From: Helicobacter sp. MIT 05-5293
GTDB lineage: Bacteria > Campylobacterota > Campylobacteria > Campylobacterales > Helicobacteraceae
Direction of reading: 5' to 3'
Length of the DNA stretch: 64,000 nucleotides
Assembly: GCF_000765665.2 (NCBI RefSeq)
Contig: NZ_JROZ02000001.1
Coordinates: forward strand, 1 to 64,000
In this document: in pieces, positions 38,747 through 47,347 of the stretch
How the letters are laid out: every line of letters begins with the position of its first letter
Position numbering within the stretch: position 1 is the stretch's first letter
Translations under genes and position numbers: made by a program
Notes under the pieces: model-generated
Databases searched by the model: none
The model's input: the letters and a program-made list of their open reading frames with translations, nothing else
Told to the model about the DNA's origin: nothing

Positions 38747-38824
38747 TTTTACAGGGTTTATTAAGGGATTTGTAGAATCTTCATATTTATCATAATTAGA
38801 TATATTTTGAGAAAATAGGCTAAA

Positions 38825-38910
38825 ATTTCCAAAAATACATATTGTGTTTTAAAATATATTGATATTTATTTCATATTTTGGTATATTTCCAAAAATACAT
38901 ATTGTGTTTA
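38825..38910 (+). promoter_or_regulatory. Tandem methionine-locus motif upstream of metE
   Basis: A perfect 25-bp direct repeat starts at 38825 and 38885 (spacing 60 bp), containing ACATATTGTGTTT in both copies and ATTTCC upstream. The same core lies before metY. The second copy is about 25 bp from the metE ATG, close to or overlapping a promoter. Likely operators for one regulator; regulator unknown. Confidence 0.65.
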
Positions 38911-38932
38911 AGATTTTTTACGAGGAGTTTTT

Positions 38933-41203
38933 ATGCAGGTTTCTACTATTTCCTATCCGAGAATCGGTGCAAAGCGCGAACTAAAATTTGGGATTGAAAA
39001 ATATTTTAAGGGTGAGATTTCTCAAGCTGAATTGTTGAATCTAGCAAAAGATTTGCGTCAAGTGCATTGGAGTGAGCAGGCAAAGAATAAGATTGATTTT
39101 TTAAGTTGCAATGATTTTTCGTTTTATGACAATATCCTTGATGCAGCGGTATTGTTTAATATTGTGCCAAAACGATATAAAGATTTGGGATTAGATTCTC
39201 TTGATGAGTATTTTGCGTTGGCGCGAGGTTATCAAGGCGATAAGGGCGATGTAAAAGCTCTCGCAATGAAAAAGTGGTTCAACACCAATTATCATTATTT
39301 AGTGCCAGAGTGTGAAGATGCAAGTAAGATAGCCCTTGTAGGGGAGAAAATCTTTAATGAATTTCTTGAGGCAAAGGCTTTGGGTTATCGTCCAAAGGTC
39401 GTGATTGTAGGGATTTTCACACTGCTTAAGCTTATTTCTTTTAGTAATGACAAAGATTTCAATGTGGCTTGTGAATCTTTGCTAAAGGCTTATCTTGCGT
39501 TGTTAGGTAGATTGAAAGACATTGGTGTAGAGTGGATTCAGTTTGATGAGCCAGCTTTGGTGTGTGATTTAGATTCTCATGATAAAGAGCTTTTAGGGCG
39601 ATTGTATGGTGCATTATTGGCGCATAAAAATGGCTTAAAAGTGTTACTCCAAACATATTTTGGCGATATTCGTGATTGTTATGAGCAAGTATTGGGCTTT
39701 GATGTCGATGCTATCGGACTTGATTTTGTCGAGGGAATCCAAAGCTTGGATTTGGTGCAAAAATATGGCTTTGATACAAATAAAATCCTTTTTGCAGGGA
39801 TTGTAAATGGTAAAAATATCTACAAAAATCAATACGCAAAAAGCCTCAAGGTCATCACAGAATTACAAAAAATCACACAGCGCATCGTGCTTAATACGAG
39901 CTGTTCGCTTTTACATGTGCCTTATACTTTGCAAAATGAAACCAAACTTCCTGCAAAGACTTTGCAGCATCTTGCTTTCGCACAAGAAAAACTCCAAGAA
40001 CTCAATGAATTGCGAGAAATCATTGATACAGGTAATAGCACTCACAAGCTTTTAGAATCTAATACGACTTTGCACGCGCATCGTTTAGAATCTCGCAATG
40101 ATGAGCTTAATAAAAAAATCGCGCAACTTGATTTGGGCAATATCAAACGCTTGCCAAGCTTTAAAGAGCGTCAAAGTGTGCAGAAACAAGCACTGAATCT
40201 GCCTTTGTTGCCAACTACAACGATTGGCTCTTTCCCTCAAACAAGTGATGTGCGAGCAAATCGACTTGCGTTCAAACAAGGTAAGATTAGTCTTGAAGAA
40301 TACACTGCATTTAATCAAGCCAAGATTAAAGAATGTGTAAAGCTACAAGAGGATTTAGGATTTGATGTGCTTGTGCATGGAGAGTTTGAGCGTAATGATA
40401 TGGTGGAATATTTTGGTGAAAGCTTAGAGGGCTTTATTTTTACACAAAATGGTTGGGTGCAATCATACGGCACGCGTTGTGTAAAACCTCCTGTTGTTTG
40501 GGGAGATGTGAGCTGGAAGCAGCCTATCACCGCACCTTATACAACCTATGCGCAAAGTCTCACTTCAAAACCAATGAAGGGAATGCTCACTGGTCCGGTT
40601 ACGATTCTCAACTGGTCATTCCCGCGAGAGGATATTAGTCTCAAAGATTCTGCCTTGCAAATTGCTTTTGCAATTGCGCAAGAAGTGTTGGATTTAGAAT
40701 CAAAAGGCATCAAGGTGATTCAAATTGATGAAGCAGCTTTGCGTGAGAAATTGCCTTTGAGAAAGGGTGATTGGCACACACAATATTTGAGCTGGGCAAT
40801 CCCTGCTTTCAATCTCGTGCATAAAGATGTCAAGCCACAAACACAGATTCATACACATATGTGCTATAGTGAATTCAATGATATTATTAAAGAAATCGAT
40901 GCGATGGACGCTGATGTGATTTCATTTGAGGCTTCACGCTCGAATCTTGAATTGCTTGATGCGCTTGTCGCAAATCATTTTCAAACAGAAGTCGGACCGG
41001 GCGTGTATGATATACATTCGCCTCGTGTCCCCAAAGTCGAAGAAATCAAAACCACGCTTAAAGCAATACTCTCCAAGCTCCCCAAAGAGCAAGTGTGGGT
41101 GAATCCTGATTGTGGGCTTAAAACGCGCAATAATCCCGAAGTGGTAGAGAGCCTCAAACACTTGATTCAAGCGACAAAGGAGATAAGAGAGGAGTGGCGA
41201 TGA
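38933..41203 (+). CDS. metE: Cobalamin-independent methionine synthase
   Basis: 756 aa. Transfers methyl from 5-methyl-tetrahydrofolate to homocysteine. N-terminal start 'STISYPRIGAKRELKFGIEK' and catalytic-barrel zinc-ligand regions 'HTHMCYSEF' near 643 and 'NPDCGLKTR' near 723 are intact. SD ACGAGGAG precedes the ATG. It overlaps metF (ATGA), matching its supply of methyl-folate. MetE uses Zn2+ and no B12. Confidence 0.97.
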   Translation: MQVSTISYPRIGAKRELKFGIEKYFKGEISQAELLNLAKDLRQVHWSEQAKNKIDFLSCNDFSFYDNILDAAVLFNIVPKRYKDLGLDSLDEYFALARGYQGDKGDVKALAMKKWFNTNYHYLVPECEDASKIALVGEKIFNEFLEAKALGYRPKVVIVGIFTLLKLISFSNDKDFNVACESLLKAYLALLGRLKDIGVEWIQFDEPALVCDLDSHDKELLGRLYGALLAHKNGLKVLLQTYFGDIRDCYEQVLGFDVDAIGLDFVEGIQSLDLVQKYGFDTNKILFAGIVNGKNIYKNQYAKSLKVITELQKITQRIVLNTSCSLLHVPYTLQNETKLPAKTLQHLAFAQEKLQELNELREIIDTGNSTHKLLESNTTLHAHRLESRNDELNKKIAQLDLGNIKRLPSFKERQSVQKQALNLPLLPTTTIGSFPQTSDVRANRLAFKQGKISLEEYTAFNQAKIKECVKLQEDLGFDVLVHGEFERNDMVEYFGESLEGFIFTQNGWVQSYGTRCVKPPVVWGDVSWKQPITAPYTTYAQSLTSKPMKGMLTGPVTILNWSFPREDISLKDSALQIAFAIAQEVLDLESKGIKVIQIDEAALREKLPLRKGDWHTQYLSWAIPAFNLVHKDVKPQTQIHTHMCYSEFNDIIKEIDAMDADVISFEASRSNLELLDALVANHFQTEVGPGVYDIHSPRVPKVEEIKTTLKAILSKLPKEQVWVNPDCGLKTRNNPEVVESLKHLIQATKEIREEWR

Positions 41204-42060
41204 GTGAGCCAAAGCCTTGTTTTTCATTGGAGGTTTTTCCTCCAAGAAATACAGATGATTCTCGTAAAATTTATGAAGTTTTAGAGGATTTAAGCCATCT
41301 CCAGCCGGATTTTATTAATGTTACTTATGGCGCGGGCGGTTCAAAAAATAGTGATAAAACGCTTGAAATTGTCTCGCTCATTCAGAATCATTATCACATT
41401 AAAGCTATTGTGCATCTTCCTTGTATTCATAAAAGCCAAGAGGAAGTTTTGGATTTTTTAGATTCTTGCACAAAAATAGGCGTGAAAGATATTTTAGCCT
41501 TGCGTGGGGATAAAGTGGAAAATGCACCTGTGAGCAAGGACTTTACTTATGCGAGTGATTTGGTGCGTTTTATAGAATCTCACAAAGCCTTTAAATTTGA
41601 GATATATGGGGCATGTTATCCTGAAAAACACAGCCAAGCACTTGATTGGGTAAGCGATATGAAAGCTTTAAAAATCAAAGTCGATGCGGGAGTGAGCCGA
41701 CTTTTTACACAATTATTTTTGGATAATGATGATTTTTATGCGTTTAAAGAAAAATGCGCTTTAGTAGGTATCAATGTCCCTATACACGCGGGTATTATGC
41801 CGATTATCAATGTTGCTCAAGCGCGTAAAATCACAGCAATGTGTGGGTCAAAAATCCCTCCAAAATTTGAGAGAATCTTGCAAAAATATGCCGATAAGCC
41901 TAAAATGATGTGTGAAGCAGGCACGGCTTACGCAGTGGATCAAATCGTGGATTTGCTTACAAGGGGCGTTGATGGGATTCATTTGTATGTGTTAAATAAT
42001 GCTTCTGTGGCGCGAAAAATCTATGAATCAATACATTGTTTATTGGGACGCTCTAGCTGA
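41200..42060 (+). CDS. metF: Methylenetetrahydrofolate reductase
   Basis: 286 aa TIM-barrel flavoprotein. Makes 5-methyl-THF for MetE. 'FSLEVFPPRN' at the N-terminus, 'VTYGAGGS' near 44 and 'DILALRGD' near 106 are family motifs. I chose the ATG at 41200, which overlaps the metE stop and has SD GAGAGGAG 5 nt upstream; a GTG at 41194 is an alternative. Ends in a convergent pair with mnmA. Confidence 0.95.
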   Translation: MSEPKPCFSLEVFPPRNTDDSRKIYEVLEDLSHLQPDFINVTYGAGGSKNSDKTLEIVSLIQNHYHIKAIVHLPCIHKSQEEVLDFLDSCTKIGVKDILALRGDKVENAPVSKDFTYASDLVRFIESHKAFKFEIYGACYPEKHSQALDWVSDMKALKIKVDAGVSRLFTQLFLDNDDFYAFKEKCALVGINVPIHAGIMPIINVAQARKITAMCGSKIPPKFERILQKYADKPKMMCEAGTAYAVDQIVDLLTRGVDGIHLYVLNNASVARKIYESIHCLLGRSS

Positions 42061-42082
42061 TAAAAAGTGTAAAAAGAGTTTT

Positions 42083-42119
42083 AAGAATCTTAAAGTAATA
42101 AAATCACTTAAAGATTCTT
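42083..42119. terminator. Bidirectional hairpin between metF and mnmA
   Basis: AAGAATCTTAAAGT - 9 nt - ACTTAAAGATTCTT: 14-bp arms with one mismatch, between convergent genes. The arms again are AGAATCT/AGATTCT. Likely a shared transcription terminator. Confidence 0.65.
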
Positions 42120-42130
42120 GTAAGCATTAA

Positions 42131-43159
42131 TCAGACAATCACCCCACCGCCTAATACACAATCTCCTTCATAAACGACTAAAGCTTGTCCTTTTGCGACA
42201 CCATAGGCGGGTTGCAAAAGAGTAGCGTTAATATAGTCTCCATCAATAGTGATTTCAGCCTTTGTAGGCACACTGCGATAGCGCACTTTGACATCATAGG
42301 TTTTTTGGCTAAATTGTTTGGGCAAACTTTTGTTTAACGCTCTGACTGAAGAAACTGCTAATTCTTCTTTATTCCCTACGATAATTTCATTGATTTGGGG
42401 ATTGATTTGTTTGACATAGTGAGGCTCATGTGAATGAAAGACATTGAATCCTTTGCGTTTGCCAATCGTATAGTGCATATAGCCTTTATGTTTGCCTATG
42501 ATTTCTCCTTTGCTATTACGCACAATACCCTCATTATCGACTTGTTCGTATTGCTTTAAAATATCAATGTAACTATTTTCTACGAAGCAAATTTCTTGTG
42601 ATTCTTTATAGGTTTGTAGTGTCCCTAAAAATGGCAGCAATGTAAGGGCGGTTTTTTTAATATCTTCTTTGATTAGCTCACCTAGTGGGAAAATGATAGA
42701 ATCAATCGCATCTTGAGAGAGCGCATAAAGGAAATAGCTTTGGTCTTTGCGCTCATCGATTGCTTTGGCAATGCGCTTGATGCCATAAATTTCTTTAATC
42801 CGTGCATAATGCCCTGTAGCGATGCGCTCACAGCCGTATTCTCGCGCCTTTTGAAGTCCTAAGCCAAATTTAATCAAAGGATTGCAAATTGCGCAAGGGT
42901 TGGGTGTCTGCCCTTCTTTGTAAGCTTGGATAAAATTTTGATACACTTCTTGATGAAATTCTTTTTGTGCGTCAATGACTTCAAAAGCGATTCCTAAATG
43001 TTTTGCGACATCGTGGCAATTTTGGATATAGATTTGATGCTTTTTTTCCTTATTATGAAGCTTCAGATAGAATCCTTGCACTTCGTAACCTTGAGATTGT
43101 AATAAATATGCGCAATAAGAGCTATCTACCCCACCGCTCATTAATAATCCGACTTTCAA
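42131..43159 (-). CDS. mnmA: tRNA-specific 2-thiouridylase
   Basis: 342 aa. Adds the 2-thio group to wobble uridine of Lys, Glu and Gln tRNAs. The PP-loop SGGVDS is at 8-13, the catalytic Cys lies in '[13 protein letters not shown]' and the second in 'SQEICFVE'. Divergent from hisZ. Confidence 0.96.
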   Translation of the reverse strand: MKVGLLMSGGVDSSYCAYLLQSQGYEVQGFYLKLHNKEKKHQIYIQNCHDVAKHLGIAFEVIDAQKEFHQEVYQNFIQAYKEGQTPNPCAICNPLIKFGLGLQKAREYGCERIATGHYARIKEIYGIKRIAKAIDERKDQSYFLYALSQDAIDSIIFPLGELIKEDIKKTALTLLPFLGTLQTYKESQEICFVENSYIDILKQYEQVDNEGIVRNSKGEIIGKHKGYMHYTIGKRKGFNVFHSHEPHYVKQINPQINEIIVGNKEELAVSSVRALNKSLPKQFSQKTYDVKVRYRSVPTKAEITIDGDYINATLLQPAYGVAKGQALVVYEGDCVLGGGVIV

Positions 43160-43248
43160 TAGATTCCTTTAAATAATGAATTTTTAAAAGCAAGAGTGTA
43201 TCATTTTAAAACAAGTGCTTTGCAAATGTGATTAAAACGAATTTATGT

Positions 43249-43254
43249 TATAAT
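43249..43254 (+). promoter_or_regulatory. Putative -10 (TATAAT) for hisZ-purA
   Basis: TTATGTTATAATAAATG, 39 nt upstream of the chosen hisZ ATG, a perfect -10 in T-rich context. Confidence 0.55.
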
Positions 43255-43292
43255 AAATGCTTTTTTATATTATTAATATTATAAAGCAGGAT

Positions 43293-44159
43293 ATGACATT
43301 GATTCTAGAACATGAATTACCACAAGGAAGCAAACTTTATTTTGACACATCAGCGAAGTTAAAACGCGATATAGAATCGTTGGCTGTGGAATACCTCTAT
43401 CAAAATGACTATAAAGAAATTGTAACGCCAATTTTTACCTTTTTGGAGCATCAAGAGGATTTTTCTAATCGTCAGCTTTTGCGTTTAAGCGGAGAGAGTA
43501 ATCACCAAATTGGATTGCGCTATGACACGACTTTTGATGCAATGCGTATTATCACAAAACGCATTGCACATAGCAGTGAGCACAAAAAGTGGTTTTATGT
43601 CCAGCCTGTATTTAGCTATCCGACAACAGAGATTCACCAAATTGGTGCGGAACATTTAGGGAGTGATAGTCTTTCGCCCGTAATGTGCTTGGGCGCGAGT
43701 ATTATGACGGCACTAAAGCTCAAACCATTTCTGCAAATCTCTAATATGAAGATCCCTCTTTTGTGTGCTAAACATAGTGGCGTGGATATAGAATCTTTTG
43801 CCGCACTCAAGATTGAAGAGCTTTTGCAAATGGATAGCTATATCGCACAACTTGTGCGTGTGAGCAGTAAAGATGAGCTCAAAGAGGCGATCAAAAAAGC
43901 TCCTGCATTTTTAAAAAATGAGCTAGAGCGTTTGTTGGAATGTGCAAGTTATTGTGAGTATGAAAATACCTTATTTTCACCTTTAGCTTGCGCACCCAAC
44001 TCGTATTATGGTGATTTGTTTTTTAAAATGTTTATCAATAATGCGACTTTATTGCAGGGTGGAAAATACAGCATCGGTAAGCAGTCTTCATGTGGGTTTG
44101 CGATTTACACCGATGAGGTCGTAGAGTATTTGTTGTTAAATAATATTTCAATAAAGTAG
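43293..44159 (+). CDS. hisZ: HisZ-like ATP phosphoribosyltransferase regulatory subunit
   Basis: 288 aa with a class II aminoacyl-tRNA-synthetase-like fold (HisRS paralogue): 'IVTPIFTFLEHQEDFSN' near 46 and 'LRYDTTFDAMRI' near 83 with a degenerate tRNA-binding region. HisZ proteins join short HisG to make the first enzyme of histidine synthesis; no hisG is visible here. I chose the ATG at 43293 (SD AAGCAGG); an upstream start would add 12 mostly hydrophobic residues. 9 bp before purA. Confidence 0.8.
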   Translation: MTLILEHELPQGSKLYFDTSAKLKRDIESLAVEYLYQNDYKEIVTPIFTFLEHQEDFSNRQLLRLSGESNHQIGLRYDTTFDAMRIITKRIAHSSEHKKWFYVQPVFSYPTTEIHQIGAEHLGSDSLSPVMCLGASIMTALKLKPFLQISNMKIPLLCAKHSGVDIESFAALKIEELLQMDSYIAQLVRVSSKDELKEAIKKAPAFLKNELERLLECASYCEYENTLFSPLACAPNSYYGDLFFKMFINNATLLQGGKYSIGKQSSCGFAIYTDEVVEYLLLNNISIK

Positions 44160-45410
<1,251 letters not shown>

Positions 45411-45415
45411 AAACG

Positions 45416-45844
45416 ATGAAAACAAAATTCAGTGCGATTGTGGATTTGCGTAAAAAAGATATGCAAAAATGTGAGCGTGAAATTATGCAAAATGAAAACA
45501 GAATTGCCGATAAACACAGCCAAATTGCACATTTGAATCAATCATTTGAAAAGTTACAAATCCCACAAAATGGTTCTTTTGATTGTTTTCAAGCGTTTGA
45601 AATATCCAAAAGGGCGATTTTGTATGAAATTGAGATTGCGATGCAAGAGCTTCAAGACTTGCAAAACACGAAGAGTGCTTTACAAGAGCGATATAAGCAC
45701 TTAAATATTGAGTATGAAAAAATCAAATTCCTTGATAAAAAAGTGCAAGATGAAGTGATCAAAGAGCTTAAATATCGTGAAAAAATAGAAAGTGATGAGA
45801 TTGCTACGATGCTTTATAACAATACGCTAGGAGGGATTGTATGA
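45416..45844 (+). CDS. FliJ-like flagellar export protein
   Basis: 142 aa, almost wholly alpha-helical with long charged coiled-coil (about 15-125). Size, helical pattern and position after purA match HP0256 of H. pylori, described as a FliJ homologue of the flagellar type III export apparatus. Overlaps the next gene by 4 bp (ATGA). Confidence 0.75.
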   Translation: MKTKFSAIVDLRKKDMQKCEREIMQNENRIADKHSQIAHLNQSFEKLQIPQNGSFDCFQAFEISKRAILYEIEIAMQELQDLQNTKSALQERYKHLNIEYEKIKFLDKKVQDEVIKELKYREKIESDEIATMLYNNTLGGIV

Positions 45845-46620
45845 AAAAAATCATTCTACTTATTGGCGTAACAAGCTTTTTGTGGGGGGTAGATTCTCAT
45901 TTGTTGGATTGTAGTATTATTTTTGAAACGCGCAAAGATGAGATAAAAGCCCAGCTTGATGAGATTGATGAGCGTCAGCAGGCTTTACAAGTGCTGCAAA
46001 ATGCTACACAAGTTCTTCTTGATGAGAAACAAAGACAATTGCAAGCAAAAGAAGCAGAGATTGATCAAAAGATTCTTGTTTTTGCTCAAGAACAAGAGAA
46101 AGCTCAAGCTGATATTGACGAAAAAAATAAACAAAACACTCAAGCCCTAGAAGAAAAAGAACAAGCAATTTTGAATCTGATTGCGCAAAATGAGGAGATT
46201 CTCGCGCAAATCAAAGAAGTCAAAGATGATAAGATTATTAAGGCTTATCAAGGAATGAAAGAGGCTAAGGCTGCGGCTATTTTGGCGGGTATGCCTGAAT
46301 CTGAAGCTGTGGATATTCTTTCAAAAATGGAAGTAAAAGATATAACAAAAATTTTAGGCAAAATGGACGATCAAAAAGCTGCGACAATCACTTCTGCACT
46401 TCGCGCCGTAGAGCCTAATCGTCTTGAAGATTCTGCAGCTTCGTCTGCTCCTTTGCCCAATCAAGAAAAGTCTGATGATGAAGACATCGCACAAGATGTG
46501 CAAGAACCTCAAGATATGTCTGAAAACGAAGATTCTCAAGATGAAGAGACAGATAGTCAATCAACTCAAGAAGACTCACCAGACACACAACAAAATCCAC
46601 AAGATAATAACGCTTTATAG
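45841..46620 (+). CDS. MotE-like periplasmic protein (MgtE-N domain)
   Basis: 259 aa with a signal peptide (about 1-17), a long coiled coil (about 30-130), an MgtE-N-like helical repeat 'MPESEAVDILSKMEVKDITK' near 152, and an acidic, Gln/Ser-rich tail (about 200-259). Same order after purA/FliJ-like as HP0255-HP0257. Homologues are exported flagellar-motor helper proteins. Confidence 0.78.
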   Translation: MKKIILLIGVTSFLWGVDSHLLDCSIIFETRKDEIKAQLDEIDERQQALQVLQNATQVLLDEKQRQLQAKEAEIDQKILVFAQEQEKAQADIDEKNKQNTQALEEKEQAILNLIAQNEEILAQIKEVKDDKIIKAYQGMKEAKAAAILAGMPESEAVDILSKMEVKDITKILGKMDDQKAATITSALRAVEPNRLEDSAASSAPLPNQEKSDDEDIAQDVQEPQDMSENEDSQDEETDSQSTQEDSPDTQQNPQDNNAL

Positions 46621-46688
46621 TCTAAAAATCCCCATATACTAATATGTTTATATTAATTTTTATATAAAGAAAAATAACGCATTTTAAT

Positions 46689-46702
46689 TTGATTTTAATC
46701 AA
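46689..46702 (+). promoter_or_regulatory. FNR/CRP-family operator (TTGAT-N4-ATCAA)
   Basis: TTGATTTTAATCAA matches the FNR consensus exactly, inside a perfect 9-bp dyad (46686-46705: AATTTGATT TT AATCAAATT). It lies 42 nt before the cytochrome start of an anaerobic reductase operon. The -10 is not obvious (TATTCT near 46712), and the box overlaps the usual -35 zone, so activation versus repression is unclear. Confidence 0.6.
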
Positions 46703-46743
46703 ATTGGTTTTATTCTGCTTAAAGATTGCTTTAAGGAGGATCA

Positions 46744-47337
46744 ATGAAAATGCTTATTAAACTCGTTGTGCTGACAGCAATAGCATTTGTGTATGCACAA
46801 GGAGGGGAAATCAAATATGCTTCTAAGGTCAAATCGCTTTACAAAGAAGGCGATGATAAGGTCGTGGGGAGGCTTTTACCCACCGCTAAGGTAGAAGTAT
46901 TAGAACAAAAAAACAACAAAGTGCTTTTGCGTATCAAGGGTTACACGCAAGCAGACGCGCAAGTCGCATTGTATTACGCACCCAATCGGCGGATTCTCAA
47001 CGCTGGATTCTCTAAAAATTCTGGAGTGGTCTTTAATCGTATAGAATCTTTTAAAGAGAGTGAGAGCAAACAAGAATGGAATCTTGCAAGTGTGGATTTG
47101 TGGAGTGATAATGTGGATTTGGTCGATAAGGTTGAGCCACTTTATCAGGAAGCGCAAGAGCTTTTTGCAAATTGCTCAATTTGCCATGCTTTGCACCCAC
47201 CAAAGGAATTTAGCGCAAATGCGTGGCCAAGTGTGGTCAAATCAATGAAAAGTCGCGTAGGGCTTGATAGTGATCAAGAGTATTTACTTTCTCAATACCT
47301 ACAAAAAAATGCTAAAGATATGCCTAAAGAAAAATAA
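46744..47337 (+). CDS. Monohaem cytochrome c partner of the oxide reductase
   Basis: 197 aa with a signal peptide (about 1-19), an N-terminal SH3-like region, and one haem c site C-S-I-C-H near residue 143 with 'ANAWPSVVKSM' after it. Resembles the small cytochrome encoded beside the molybdoenzyme in Campylobacter (Cj0265c), which passes electrons to it. SD AAGGAGG. 10 bp before the reductase. Confidence 0.88.
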   Translation: MKMLIKLVVLTAIAFVYAQGGEIKYASKVKSLYKEGDDKVVGRLLPTAKVEVLEQKNNKVLLRIKGYTQADAQVALYYAPNRRILNAGFSKNSGVVFNRIESFKESESKQEWNLASVDLWSDNVDLVDKVEPLYQEAQELFANCSICHALHPPKEFSANAWPSVVKSMKSRVGLDSDQEYLLSQYLQKNAKDMPKEK

Positions 47338-47347
47338 AGGAGAAATA

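Noticed and set aside
47264-47347. N-terminal extension of the oxide reductase from 47264
   Set aside because: It overlaps the cytochrome gene and lacks an SD, whereas 47348 has a good SD and places the twin-arginine motif at the very N-terminus.
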